Shown: positions 33,942 to 48,700, counted from the stretch's first letter. The stretch: DNA of 64,000 bases from Acanthaster planci (GCF_001949145.1 NW_019091362.1:6083904-6147903), one strand, 5' to 3'. The notes: a model not told the origin generated them from the sequence alone. Numbers and translations: made by a program.

Positions 33942-35700
33942 TATTTCAACCTCACTTGCCACCTTACCAGTTGCCTTCAGTGCCGGTTGCTGGCAATCAA
34001 AACTTGCTGGTTGTTGGCAATCAAAACTTAAATTTCGAAGACAAAAAGGCTTGAACAACAACGCTGTGAAATTTGGTCCTCATGAGGTTACATGTTTCCA
34101 AGAAATGCAGGCATTGGTGCAAACAGATTAAACACTCATCTGGCAGTGATAACAGGCCATCCATTTTGAAATATCATTTTCATGAGTGTAGTACAAAGTA
34201 CTTATTCAACTCCTTCCAAGATAGTATCAATGCTCTCGAAACAAAATCCTGTGCTGGGTTTTGTCATTATTAATATTTGGGGAAAGCTTACATGTACACT
34301 GCCTCTCCCTCATCCCAGCATACAGTTTGTGTACTCATGAAAATGATGGAAAGCTACTGGATTGCCCCCTTAGCTGGTTTGTGTTGCTATTTTCTGATCA
34401 GGATTCCTCTCATGCTGCCCTCTGTTGGTAGCTATTTTTGGTATTTTTATTTTTTCACAATTTATTGTGATTGTGTTTTTTTTTTACACTTGAGGGCGCT
34501 GTTGCAGTGTGTCACTTCAGTTGTTCACTGAGTAATTGAGGATTCTTTGTACAACTTATAAACCTACAAAAGCTCACTGCAACACTTTGGTACCGAGTTT
34601 GCTAATTGTGTGATACATCAAAAATATGAAGGCATAGTGAATTGAATTTGCCTCAGAAAAAATGCAAATTCCGGTCACAGTCTGTGCTCAAGCAGTCATA
34701 AAATTGAAACTTTGCACACAAAAAATATCACTGTTTTCATAAATACAGAAATTTGCTTGACTACAGAGGTCCCAAAAGACCATTACAAGTGGCACTTCGA
34801 AGATTAGAGATGAGAGGAAATAGGACACAAAGATGCATTTCATGGATCTTTGACCCTTGACATATGACCCTTTCATCATCATGCTCCAGGCAATCCAGGG
34901 ACAGACTGGGCCCTTCTCCAGAGACTTTGTGGTTCACTGCAACACCCCAAACACCTGGCTGAAAATGAAACTTAAAAAGCAGAGGACGAGTTGGAGATGA
35001 CAGGATGACCATTGGAATTAGTATCTGAAATCATATCCGGGGCACTTGAAGACCTGGAAAAATGTCATACGCATTGAAGCCAAGAGAGATTGAAAAAGGG
35101 TTGAAAGAAGATTCAAGCTGGGTGGGCTAGGTCACAGAAGCCCTGTCGTAGGGGGTGGGGCTTTGAACTTTGAACTCTTGTAAGAAAAGTGTTACACCCT
35201 TCCCCCTTCCCTCAAGAAAAAATGGATCAATCATTGTTGAAAAAGCATGTACCAGCCACTTTGAAGCAAAGTTTTTAAATATCTAAAGAAACCCCCCCGA
35301 GTGTATTTTGGTGTCAGCTTAAAAGTGTTCCAAGTCTACAAAGTTAGGGGAGATGTGGTTGTGAGAGGGAGTGCTTTGGTTTCCAAGCAAGTTTTGGTTG
35401 AATGTGATTTACAGACAATTCAAAATGTTTTTAGTGTAGTGAACTACATGTAATCTACTGCATGGTGCTTCATGGCTTGTCAGTCAGTCAGGATCAATTC
35501 TGGAAAGAACGTTTGATGTAGTCAATTTTATTTCTGACAACCTTGTGTTGACATTCCTTATGTTAAAATGAAGGTGATTCTGCTTTGTGCTTTGTGTGTT
35601 TCTGAATGGTATGAGAGTAAAACCAGTGCATTATATACACTTATGTAAATTGCATGGTATAAATAAATTATTTGAATGGGAGAGAAAATTTATATTTGAG
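33942..35700 (+). other. Probable 3' UTR of the 32.7-kb gene; no coding seen
   Basis: AT-rich sequence with stops in all frames follows the stop codon. A canonical AATAAA at 35662-35667 is a plausible polyadenylation signal. An open minus-strand stretch at 34761-35012 lies inside this interval and is probably chance. Confidence 0.3.
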
Positions 35701-38700
35701 TTATTTGATGCAGAGAGAATTATGCATGGAGACAATCTTGTGATGTTACTTAAATGAGATATGTAAAATATCGAAAACATTGAGGTTTATATATGAACTA
35801 ATAAGTCCTGAGATGTTCCTGGTCTGTATTTTATTTATTTAGTTGAAAGAAAAAGTACAAAAGCAAAATGTAATTCTTCCACTGTGCCTAAATGTTCGTG
35901 TCAAGTCCGATTAGGAAATGTCAACACATCTAACACTTTCATGCCTCGCCTTAATATCTACCCTCTTGCTAGATCGAAGAAGCCTTGTTTTGCTTTCTTT
36001 GTTTTCATCACAGCATTCAGATGTACAATACAAGCACGTGAGTGCAGCGTGCTAAGGGTGCTGTGTCAGCTTGTGTGCAGTTTTGCAGATTCTTCGAGTG
36101 TTTTGAAATCGCAGCATTTCGGTGTTTGACTTTTAATCCACTGCGACTTTTTTTTTTGGTTATCAATGAGACTGGGAAACTTTAAAATGTCGCTCTAAAA
36201 CTACAGTGACAGGTACCACGTTCAGGTGTGTTTTGTGTGTGCTTTTGTTGTAAATCGGGAATATCGTTGCGGTTTTAACAGTAATTTACACAGGGAAATG
36301 TTTTGTCTTGAGTGGTAATACAGGATTGAATGGAGCATATGCTACAATTCCCCGATGCACTTAATCTAACTTCCTGAAATGCAACAACAAACAAAGCCAG
36401 TGGACAGGATCCTATCAGTGAAGCATAAATCAAAAAAGGGCTTGCACTGAAATGCTTTAAGATTTATCTTCCAGAGAAAATGAGCCATTTAGGCAAATAA
36501 ATTTTGGATAGAGGGCCTCTAAGAAAAACTTCTTGTGTTGAGTAGGTTGGAGATAGATTTGCCAAGCATTGATAAGGCTGCACTCTTCCAGGGACAAAAT
36601 GGCCCGGTGAGAAATACATGTTATGGGATTTTTATTTCCTCCATGCGTCCTAAAAAAGGAGGATTAATCAACATTTTCAAAATTACAATTTTTGCCCCCT
36701 GAGCATTAAATAAAGTTTGTGCTGATTTCAAGAACAGAATTTGCATCTGTTGACGAATCCGCTTGGGATTGATAATTAAGTCTTAATTTCCATGCGTTAA
36801 GTCTTAGAGTGTGCCGTTTGTTTCATATGCATGGTGATACTTGGAACTTAAGTATTTGGTGTTTTCACAGTTGGTGTCGTCAGTAATTAGAGTCGTCAAT
36901 ATATGATGCTTGAACCAAAGATCTCTGAAATTAAAGATGTGCATGCTTTAGAGTTCTAGTTACCAATTGTGATTTATTCTGGGAATGTTTTTTGAATGAT
37001 CGCAGAAATAAGCAAGCCGCTTGTCGGTAAAACTTGGGGAGAGGTGAGGAGCAGTCGAAGACGCCCTGTCGGCCCGACCCCGTGGCCCCTCTGCTACAGA
37101 ACACACAAACTGAGCCCGGCGCATTCCTGTCTGTCAGTCTGCGCCTATGCCAAGTACGCGCCAATGATTTCACAGTGTTGAAATGAGTGCTGGTGTCATT
37201 GACCTCTGACCCTGACTCACCCAGCCTACTGAAACTCGATCAGAGCAGTGACAGACAAAATGGTTGTGGCGCGGAGGACCCCGTGCACCGTCGCTGGACT
37301 GTAGAAGGAATATGTAACTATTTTCTATCGTGAAACACAGTAATCGATTTATCTCAGTTTTGGGAGAAAGAGACTTGTTTCTCTCGCTACAGTTTGCCTT
37401 TCATTTCTTAACAATTTTCAAAACATGATCATAGGAACACTTTTAGCTTAAAAATCTGATTTAAATGATGCCTCTTTGGGGACACCGTATCCTGATTATG
37501 GACTGTTGTTTCTGGGCCGAGTAAATAACCAGATTATCGACCAAGAAGCTGCTGTTGTGTTGTCGGACTGTGCTCGTTCAGTCTTACGGTCACCTACCAA
37601 AATAAAAAATGTCCAAGTAAAATTTCTAAATCTGGTCGCCCTTTGGTTTGTGAAAAATCTTTATTCAGGTAGCTGGTTCCATGTAAGGCAATGTATTGAT
37701 TCATGGTCGTTTTCCAGATAAAGTCATCTTGTTACTGCAATAAGTATACTATAAATCCGTGACTCCGGTGACATTCATTTAGGTCTCCTAAATTAGGTAA
37801 AAAAAAAATCAAATTAATTTCGGGGTAAATAACGGTTGCAGTATCAGGAAGTTACTGCTTTAAGATAGGTTTATTGAATTGCATGGAATTCTGTAGACTG
37901 CACCGCAATGCTCTTTTTATATTGCTGACAAAAAAGTAGGGGTAGTGGAAACCTTATCCGTAGTATTTGGCCGATGGTTGGCGGCAAATCCAGCTTTTGG
38001 AGTGTGGGTGTTTGGGGGGGGGAATTCAAAAGCGGATGCGGCTTCGGGCTCATCCAACATGATGTTTGAAGAGAAAAAATATCAAACGCGTTTGTACTCG
38101 CGGTCCCAACGGCTTTTATTTCATTTTTTTATTAATAAATATACCAATTTTCTATGAAATGCCCTTCGTAAAAAAAAAATTCCGGGGGGGGTAAGTTACT
38201 AAGTCCCCCCCCCGGATACGCCGGGTATTCTAATTCAAAGCCCATAGAGCCCAATGGATTGCCTTTGATAATTCGGACTCCTATTTTTCATCAGATCACA
38301 CCCTCAGGCCTGGTTTTGCAAGGGGTGTAAATGGTCCTGTCTTGGTTTTGGGTTTGTGCGTTGATGTATGGGTTGACTGGCTTGTTAGTGGCGTAATGAG
38401 GGTCCAATGTGGGTGGGTGGGGGGCATTCCATGGGTTTGGGCACAGCATTTAACCATGGAGGAATAAGAACACAACAAAGCCTATGTATCTTCCCTTGTA
38501 TTCTGGGAAAGGGGACATCGGGGAAAGGGGAACAGGCAGCGGCGTTACTGGAATTTGAGGTACACTTTAGGGGGGACACTTGGGGGTCTCATTTTCTGGA
38601 GGGGGTCACTAAATGGGGTTTGTCACTTTTGAAACCCTGACCTAGCCCGACTATCATCAGGTTTTTGGACTTCTTTAATTTCTGAGCGGGGACACACCGT

Positions 38701-41700
38701 GACACGGGAGGGAGGGGGCACAGGCCTCGACCGGAGGGGGTGCTGCTTTCCATGCTCCTCTCCCTTCGTTACGCCACTGGAACAGGAATGGGGAGCCCCA
38801 CGACTGATATAGTCATTCCAGTGGGCTTGTCCTAAGGGATATTTTGTTGATTGCCTGATTGATGGTTGTTTGGTTATCACTTCCCTGAGAGAGTGCGCAG
38901 TCTTTCTTTGTGTTGATATTTCTGGGGTTTATTGCTGGTCTTGTTTGGTTTTAATCGCACGTAAACCATGCCTTTGCTTTTGAAAATGAGTGACACTTTG
39001 TGTTAATTTTGACATGGGTCGGATAGGGTCATTGACAGGCTATGTATTGGTCATCACCCCGATCCTCTTCAAATCAATTTGGAGTGTTTACACTCCGAAA
39101 ATTGACTGTGCCTCGGGAAAATAGTCCTTGTACTTGTGGTTCCTTGGCAAACACCTAACCGAAAAAAGTCGAGTCGTCTTTTTTTTGACAGTAACTGTGA
39201 CATGTCCACTGCAAATAAGAGGACGTATCGCTTCCTCACAATAAAACCCGCAAAATTTGTGAATCGTGTTTTGGACACATATTTTACCAGTTTATTTTTT
39301 GGCTCTACAAAGTTCACTCTTTTCAGGGAAAAGTGGCTATTTTACAGTCTTATAACTGTAGATTTTTTCCCTACATTAAGGTGTTTTGTCCTCCGTGGTT
39401 TAGGCCCTAATTTTTCCTCAGTCCCCGTAAAAAAATAAATAAAAATAAAACCACAACCAGTTTGCTTTCTAGTGTTCGACGATAACTGGCAGGTGTTGTG
39501 AGGAGGTCATGTTTGCCAAGCAGCAGTACGTGCTACTGTTTGTTCCCACTTCAGCAAAATAGTTGTGAATAGGGGTAACTTTACCCAGGCTCTGTCCCTG
39601 CCCGTAACCCAAATCAAACTAAATGCTTCCCTAAACGCCTCTTTCTTTCTTTTTCCCCTTGTGGTCGCCACAGCACTATTTCACACCAAGCTGACATTGT
39701 GTGTTCAACTTGTCAAACTTCAAAATCTTACCTGAGATTCAAGGGTTTTTTTTTTTTCTTTATTTTTCCAAAATCAATTTTGGGAGAGAAATCTTGGGGG
39801 AGTGTAGGGTGCACGGCGGACCAGTTAAACTGGGTCGGTCGCCCCATTATGACGAGCAGCAGTCTTTCAATCACGCGGGGGGGACACATGGCTCCCCCCC
39901 CCCATTGATTGTCGGAGTTGACAATGACGGGGCCACGGCCAGAGCAAGCGGCGCTGGCTTGTTTGCTGAGCGGAGTGCAGCGGTATTGGCTCTCGGGGTT
40001 GGCAGGAGGTGTATCCCCCCCGACCCAACGTGCTGGCCGTGTTTACCCAAGGAAACTGGTGTTGAACAAGGGGTCCAGCACCAAGGGGTAGCTGCACACG
40101 CACACGGGCAAAGAAGAACCACGAGCCCGTGTCTTGTGAGTGATTTACCGAGGTCTCCCTCAGTTTCAGAGCACTTCCATGCAGAGTAGGAAAGAAAAAG
40201 TTGTAAAATGGTCTTGTAAACGTTCTTGTTAAATTGATTGAAATCGTGTTTTATACCCTGTACATCGCCAGTTCAATGTATCATAAATTCTGCTGAACAA
40301 ACAGTACTCTATTCCCCAAAGAATAACGAAAATGATTTTTTTCTCAAAAGACCGTTTCGACATTTTTAATGCATCGTGGAGGAAAATCAAGTAGGCCCTA
40401 GTGGATTTTATACGTAAACCCATTGGGAGGTAAAGCGGTCAAATGCTGAAGTTTCTTTTCAGACCTTTTCGTAAGTACTTGCTCATTGACTCACAGATGG
40501 ATTCACAGTATATGAGAAATTTTTGTGAAATAAAAAAAAGAATTATAAGAAAAAACATCGAGCTTCGAATCCTGAATTGGATTGGCAAATGCCCGGCTCA
40601 TTGATATTCAAGAGCATGCTCCAAAACAGACCGATACTCCTAGAAGGGGTTTCCCGCGCTTTCTTTATTCTGATAAGCTTTAACATTTGATATCTTTGCA
40701 TGAGTTCATTCCAAATCTTCACCGAAACCTTATGTGGAGAGATGATTACGGTACTTGATTTCGAGTAAGTCGAAACTGATAAATGTTTTGTCGGCACAGA
40801 TCTTCAGTTTGGTTTGTGCAACAATGCAAATGTCATAAAGGTTGGCTGAGTGACAGCGCTAGCATTCCCAGAGGTGACTTTGCATCCTGCATGCATGCAC
40901 CTGATACCTTTTCATAATGCCGCTGGGTTACAGAGAGAAAGTGCACTTGAAATCTGTTGCACGCTCTGGGGATTGATTTTAACCAGCTTCATTCAGCGTA
41001 CACGTAATGTGCCAACTTGACCCCCCCCCCCCCACACACACAGACTCCCACGTACTTCAACCCTTCCCCTTTCCATCTCTTTGCCCCACCCCGTTTCCTT
41101 GATTCCCATTTGACACCACGCCCCTCTGATAACCCTTTCCGTTACCGTTACTTTTTAGTTAGGTTGATCTACCTATTCTGTCGCTCATTATGTTGAGATC
41201 ATCATTTGAGTCTAAAATGAGCATGATTTCCGTAGGGTGACACCCATGGACTGGAGCTTATAACATTATTACCAACAGAGTCGCGTCAAGGTTCTTCCAA
41301 TTTTTATGATTTTGAAAGTCTTGTCCACTGATTCACGGAATGGGAGGACTAAAAAAAACAGAACCTTTTACATTTTGAAACACACACAAGGCCATTTGCA
41401 ATCGCTCAAAAACTTACAAAACAAAGAAACAGTGCCCGGTTTGAACGTAAATCTGAAAGAGTTCGCTGCCAACATAAATAGATCGAAGACTTTGATAGTA
41501 CGTTTAAGGAGCAAAATATCACATAATTTTATACATTCTGTTTTAGTAGAGTTAGGAAGTCATGGTGCTCTGCGATAGCGCTTTCTAAACGCCTGATAAC
41601 TTGATCACGCGGCATTCAAGAGACAAGACTGTGGTAACGGTAGTTGCAGAGGTTTTTTTTGTTCGGGGCGGAGCTCAAGAGCTTTGATCGCTTCGAAAGC

Positions 41701-44700
41701 ACAGGAATAATGAGATACACACATCAACGTTGGTGGCACACTTCATCCCCGACTTTCTACACCATGAGAGGAATCACGTACCGCCTGCGGATGCTGCGTG
41801 TGAAATGACGGATTGAAACAGCGGGGGTTAACAGCCTTTCATTTGGCACTCCTTCGTTTGTGCCATCTTCAGAAATGACATTCAGTAATTGGACGGTCCA
41901 AGTCTCATTAGGGCGATGGTATGGGACAGGGCGTCTCTTACCTCCCTCTTAGACAGAATCACCTTTGAAGTTATTTGACAGTTGGTTAGTTTTCCCTTTA
42001 CTGTTTAATTATTTCAATCACAATTGGTTTTAATATAGGCAGTTGTGTGTGGTCTACAAACATGTTTGCGTCTTACGACCTGTTTTATTTTGCAGATAAA
42101 AGTCGGAAACTTATAAACCCCAAATCTTTGCTAAGTACACAATTTGGAGGAATGAACCAAAGCCGAGAGTCGTTTCTGCGAGATCCATATGAGAGGCCTT
42201 TTTTTTTTTTTTTTTTGTTAAATTGGTCTGCTCATAAAAACGAATACATGTACATGTACATAATGAAATGTGAGCAGGTTCTCCTCCAAGAACGCCACGA
42301 TTATGGGACAACCACAGACAACTATAACCTCAACGCATGCTATAGGTCTCAAATTCATTGGCCAATTTTTCTTCCTCGAAGAGGTTGAGTGAGGGACCAT
42401 GGACATCGCGAGGCCCTTAGCGCCAAGTGTGAAACTCCCACGAGGAAAAAAGAATGAATGAAATTGAAGGGGAGGACATTACTCATATTCAGTGACGCTT
42501 CATTTTCGTGAATCCCCCCTACGCCATGAACGGCTTGTCAGTTTAGCACTCTGGAAAAATCTGGCGACGCCATTGAAAAGCACGAAACAATTTAAAACTG
42601 AACCGCTCTGAAATATCATTATAAAGCATGTAGTGTTTTTTATGTTTTGTTTATTGTTAGTTTCCTAATGTCAGTTGATGCGGAACACGCCCGTCGTCGG
42701 AACGAGATGAGCTACTGCATGAGTAAATATGCATTGATACAATACTGTAATCGACCGATCTCGAATAACGTATCGCCTCATAAAACTGCAATCCAGTCCT
42801 CCCCGCTGAGAAAGCAATTTCTTTAAAATGCTTGCTTGGAATAACGAAGATAACGTGTTACACAAGATGAATCCCAAACTGGCAATACGAAACGGGTTTT
42901 TGTCTACAGTGAGTAGAGACGAGTGGCAAATAGACCCGTGAGTTCGATTAATTGCGTTAAGTAATCACTCTGTGATCGTGCCTTGTGCTGAACAGTTACG
43001 AAACACGTCTCTTGTGATTATCAGAACCTTTATATGTGGATGTACATGGTTGCAGACTAGAAAATAAGTTGCCATAGACAACAGGGATAAATATACCCAC
43101 TTCAAAAAATTAGAAAAAAATGTAAGTTTCTCAGGTGTTCAAGACACGTATCAAAGGAAAGTTCACTTCTTCATCTTTAATTTTCCTTTCATTTTCAGTG
43201 GCTTAATTAACTGATGACTTCTAAAGATATTTCTCTCCAGAGAAAATCATTCCTCAAAACAGTCGCCATTTTGAAAATTGATGCCTCCACCCCATTGCAA
43301 AATAGGGCGAATTTGGAGGGCCCCGTTTGGTCCGATACTTTCAGAAATACACGCTGGCAATCCTGCCCTGGATTTCATCCACCTTTTTTAATAAACCACC
43401 AAGTCCACGTGCCACAAAATGCTGTATAGCAGAGAATTTCATTACAAGAGAATCTGATTTGCCTACAAATCGCGATTCGGTCCATGCAGACTATTTGGAC
43501 CTATTTACTGGCCTGCAACCTTTAGAGGGGAGGTCAGTAGGGGGCATGTCCCCTGAGATGTTTTTTTTTTAGAAATATAATAAAAAAGAAAGTGATTTTA
43601 TGGGTGTTCAAATAAAAATGCCTATGACAGGAATTGGTGAGACCAAGATAAAGGGTCAAGTCTTATCGTCCTGGTATTGGAATCAATATTATGATAAAAA
43701 TGAAGACCACGTCAATGGGATCCCTACGGTTCCTGGATGAAGGTCTTGATCCCCCAGTGCCGTTTGTTGCGTTTGTGCATAATTCTGCCTCTGTAGCTGC
43801 TACATGTAAATACTTGCATTGTTTACCGTGATCTTTGTCACGTTAGTATGTAAGCTACCACGTACAAGCATTGGATTCACCGGATCGAATCAACAGAGGG
43901 CGTTCTCACGAGATAAAAAACCACCGACCTTTCTTGTTACTTTTCAGTTACGTTAGCCACACACTCAGCGGCCACCGTGATAAAGATGCTTGAAAAGGTA
44001 TACCACTCTCTTGTTTCTGAAACCAGCATCGGTTTGCAATGCTCTCATGCAAATATGGTATTTTTGGCCTTCGGAAATTTTGAAACAGTTGTTCCCCTGA
44101 GAAATACATAGATAATTTCACAAAGTTAATCGAGATAACCGTGCGGTGCCAAACTGAATTGTTTATAACATGGGCCCACTTAAATTTGATAGAATTGAAC
44201 TGGACTCCCACATTTCGCAGTTGTTCTAGACTGCGAAAGCCCGCTCACATCATCGACGCTTTGCTTCAAAAGCGAGCGGTTTTTACCAAACGATAGGAAA
44301 TCGAATTGTCAGGGAAAGCGAACACTGCCTCTCCAGGAAACGCCCTCTAAGCGCCATGAGTTTCAAGTCTAATTCTTGAAGAGAGAGCATCCAAGGCGAT
44401 ATCTTCTAACTGTCTTACATTTCAGGTGGCTCCAGGCGTTGCACGGCTTCCGTTTCTGATAGGGGGCTAATGTTACCGATTGATACAGTCCACCTTTTTC
44501 ACTCGAACCATAAAGCAAATGCGTGTTAATGTTCGGCCTAGCTACCGGGGCGGAGATGGTGCGCTATTCGTGCGGTGTAAAGTGACACCATTTGCATGGT
44601 AACCTGGTTTTTAATCTCAATTTCAAACTGGTGATTTCCGCGGCCGGTGAGAATGAGGATGCAGCTCTAGTCAGTGATTTGACGAGGAGTGCATGGGAGT

Positions 44701-45600
44701 TAATTACAAGACTAGAGCGAAGGAAGCATTGCCGATGTAGCATCCACAATTGTAACATGAGAAAACTTTCAAAAGCAATGTTGTTATCAGAATTTGGGTT
44801 ACAGTCTATATGCAGGTCGACTATCAATTCTACCCCAATATTTATGAACCGTTTGAAGAGTGAACTGTCTTCACTCATTTTTAAATGAATGAATATCCCA
44901 GTCCCTTCCTTAAAATGTGAGTTTGTTAGCTGACTGTTTCAATTTTGTAGACTATAATTGCTTTGGAAACTAAAGCAAATGCTCGATGGTGCATGCACCT
45001 CTAACAAACACAAAGACTGCAGAAATTCAGTTAATTATTGAAATGATTCGCTCGAAGCTTTAATTAGAGCATATTTCGAAAGACTGGTAAACGATGGGCG
45101 GAAAACTCATGGAAACGTAGACCCCTGGCAAAAAAAATCATAATGCTGATGCACTTTTTTTATATCTGAAGTTCTGAACATCGACATTGTGTACTTTCTT
45201 GTTAGGCTCGTGACAGTGCGTGTATATCAGGCTGCCGCGTGTACTCCTAAGATAAACCATGAAAGAATAAACGACCGGCTGTCAGCCAATGTGATGATGT
45301 CAGACTTTACAGTGCAATGATCCATCGAGGAACATTAGAGCATCGAGCATATCTGAGGTTTGTGCGGTATGAGGTGATCAGTGAAATGTTTAGACTAACA
45401 TGTCCCCCGCAGCAAAAAGCGGTTTTAACTGACGTTTGAAGTGTTGTCGTTTGTCTTCACGTCTTCCACATGGGTCCCATCATCTCCTGGCGATAGTGAA
45501 ATGATGACAATTAATGCTGATGGAATAAGGGATCAAAAGATGACTTGACCTATCCTATAAACCCTACCAGATCTGCCCTTCCAAAGATGAGGGCATACTA
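35701..45600. other. Intergenic, no supported gene
   Basis: About 10 kb without a gene I can support. It contains a GC-rich block at 36990-37290 with a 51-codon frame lacking an ATG (37031-37186), a GC-rich block at 39790-40190 that is open in several frames on both strands, G/C homopolymer runs (38175-38215, 39870-39905, 41020-41035), and one ACATGTACATGTACA run at 42246. None has splice or protein-family support. Confidence 0.5.
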
Positions 45601-45774
45601 ACCCAACCCTTCTACAAAGCGGGTCGGTAAATATATTTCCCCCAAACACAACAGCCAAATGTCCATCCGTTTCAGCGGTAAGCTTCCATGTACACTGCTT
45701 ATTTTTGCTAGTACTGCACGACAGATTTGGTTCGCTTTCGAGGCAGATTTCCGGCTTCGCTCTTTTTCAGTCGC

Positions 45775-45792
45775 GCGCTTTGATCAAAGCGC
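45775..45792. promoter_or_regulatory. 18-bp palindrome with paired TCF/LEF sites
   Basis: GCGCTTTGATCAAAGCGC is a perfect palindrome in which CTTTGAT and ATCAAAG, the TCF/LEF core, face each other. Flanking bases extend the symmetry imperfectly. It lies about 15 kb downstream of the Frizzled gene. Confidence 0.35.
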
Positions 45793-48700
45793 CGGACAAA
45801 AAGTACGATGGCTTGACTTGTTTGTTTGTTTGGGGATCCAATACTCATCACGCAGACCCAAACCGTGGCGGCCGTGTGTGATGGTGGGCGCCTGTCATAC
45901 GACAGGAACCCCATTCGTCCCAATGTCGCCCCCGAATGGTGGTGAGGTGCTGATGGATGGGATGCTTTAATCTCGGTCATTTTTATATACACATCGAGGT
46001 GGACTTGATGCCTCGTAAATCCAGTTCAGTTCATCGAGCTGTCAAACAGTGCTCGACCCTTGGCATTCGAGACCAACGTGTTGAACTTGGTTCCACCAAG
46101 AGCTCGGATACCCGCCGGGGGAAAGGACGTGAAACTCAATATGCCAAAAAGTTGGTTGAGGGATGGACGCGGGGAATGTAAACCCCTCCCTAATATAGTT
46201 TTCAGCGTCGGGTGTGCTGCCTTTCCACTAAACTTAGCTCTCGGTCCTGTAATGAGTGGGTTGACGAGAAAGTTTCAATGGAGGATGGATGAAATGTATC
46301 GGTCGTGCTCCGCGTCATGCATTATTAAAATTTAGTGGTGTGTGTCTGTTGTATTCGCTTACCTCCTGACCGTGCATATTTTCTTCGAAAATCTCTCCTA
46401 TACTTTGCTCCAGGCTCTCCATGATCCACTGTCACGTACTATCTTAGCTAATCCCTCAATCCACCGCTCGTTTTTATCTCCATTCTTCCTTGCGTGTCCC
46501 ATCCCAAGCGCGCAAAATGCGGTACCTCTGCGGTCAAATTCTCCGTTGGCAGGCTCTCAAGTTCACTCAGGACTGTCTTGGTTCACTGGCCGAATTATCA
46601 CCCCTTTTCTTCCGTCCCCCGTTCGCGGAAATCCCTACTTGAGCCCACCTGCGAGCCACGGACGAGTGTCTGTGGGGGGTTTTGTACTTGCAGCCCCCAA
46701 TCAATGCGAAGAAGAGATAAAGAAGCCTGCTTCTCTCTCCCCTGATCAGCTATTGACGACGAGATGCTTGTTGTTGGTAAAAGGACTGCACGCGGAATTA
46801 TCGGTGTATGCCTTCAGCTTTCGAGGGATGTCTGAAGAATTTACCCCGTGGTACTTTTAGCCTTTCCCTTTGCAAAATTTATGACCACCTCAGTCACTTC
46901 GTCTTTCTCTCTTTTTTGTGGAAGCGACTCAAGGCGGTTTTAAAAATCAAAATTGCGCCCCTTTTATTTGGCCGTGATTTAAATTGCTATCATTCAGCTC
47001 TTGATGGGAAGAACTCCAAGATCATCTCCAAAATCCAGATACTCTGTCTCTGTCCTTACCCAGCAACAGTGCGACGGTGCGGGGAAATTGGATGAAAGAG
47101 CTCAAACCGCATCCTCGGAACCTCAGCACACGAACCCTACCCCAAAATTACGGATAGCTGCCTTGACGCGCACTGTCTGAATTTATGTAAACTCAACCGC
47201 CACGTTCTTTGATAAAGTTGTGATTGTTTGTCATACGTCAAAGTAATATTCTAATTGTCTCCCATATCATTTCCCCTGCCCTTTAAATTGCCTTACCCGG
47301 CCTCCCACGGCATCAATTCGACCTACATTAACACTGTCGAGGAGAAAAGGCAGTTGCCGTATACGGTAGACCCAAAGGGTAAAAATCAAAACAAAGAAAA
47401 TTTATTCAAAATTTTCTACTTTAAAGGAGTTCGTACCACGCCCCTGATACCCGAGGTTGATGTGCTTTGCTTCATCCAATGATTGCTAGTGCGACAGATA
47501 TCAGTGTTTTTCCCGCTCTGGTTCCAAGGGAATTGGCGCGAGTTGATAAGGAAAACTACATCTCCAAAGTCATTAGAACGCTTGACAACCGAGAGCCAAA
47601 ACTTAGCCTGAGGATATTCAAAATGCTGATGATCCGAGTGAATCCCACACCCCTCCAAAATGAAGTCCGTCTCAGTGGTTTGATTGAATGGATTTCAGGC
47701 AGAATCACACTATGAATACTTGATTCTTTGCATTTCTGAACGTAGCAATGAAAGCTGTCAAAATCGTAGTTGAAATACATGCCTTTGAAGTCTAAAACTT
47801 GTAAATAACGATTATAAATTCTACGATGATAAGGAGTGACCTGCTGGGCCGTTTCTTGAAAATGAAAAATCAGAGAGGGTCCCAAAAATCATAATGGAGG
47901 TTTCCCGTGCCACAAGTGTATACAGGTGGATGCATTTTCTAAATTTGTAATTCTTCATTGTAAAATGATAAGCTGGCTCCAGCACATCGATTTATTGAAA
48001 TCCACTTTATCTGGTTTGATGTCATGTGTGTGATGCAGGATTCATTTCTCGATTCTGCTTTTTTGAATTTTACCATTTCCCCCAAATCACGATGGTCATC
48101 TTTCCTATCTTGTGACTTTTCACATCATCAGCTAGAAGTCTCGTAAGCAAACAGAGCAGCTGTTGCACGAAGGTAAACAGGGAACTCCGCCCTTGTCTGC
48201 TGGTAAATCCCTCTCGAGCTCAGTTTGGCATCGTGGAGATTTTCTCGAGTGCTTCTCCAAGATACCACAACAACTGACGACTCTTTTCCAGTAAACTCTC
48301 TGCCGTGCAACCAATGCTTTGGCCGCTTGATTTCCAGAGGAGCAGTCATGTCGGATCGTACACTTACTTGTTTTTCGTATAACATCCCCAGAAAACTGAG
48401 TGGTTCGATTGTAAAAGGAATTTGGAACAATTTTGTCTACATGAAAACATTGTTGTAGATTTTTTAACGCTTTTCCGCCGCAAAGCATTTTAAATCAAGC
48501 AATATCCTCGGCTGACCAATATTCCATCTTAGTTTTCTCCTTTTGAACTGAAAAGTGAGAAATTCCGGACAAATTTGTATGTACAGAGATATACACCGAA
48601 AAGAAGTAAATATTCCAGAGGTCGCAGTGTAAAAATGAAGAAAAAACTGGGAGGATTACATTTCTGACAGTTTTTGCAGCATGCTGAAAGTCCTCGATCA

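Noticed and set aside
34761-35012. Minus-strand frame preceded by a good acceptor (tttcattttcag)
   Set aside because: It lies inside the probable 3' UTR of the rightward gene, and no partner exon or polyadenylation signal supports it.
39701-40189. 162-codon plus-strand frame in a GC-rich block
   Set aside because: It starts in AT-rich poly-T sequence, then crosses homopolymer G/C runs; frames on the other strand are equally open.
46342-46860. Longest non-Frizzled open frame in the right half (172 codons, plus strand)
   Set aside because: No recognisable domain, irregular composition, overlapping open frames in other phases, no promoter or splice context. Probably chance in GC-richer DNA.
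48132-48488. Overlapping frames of 77-118 codons in three phases on both strands
   Set aside because: Mutually incompatible, without splice or start context.
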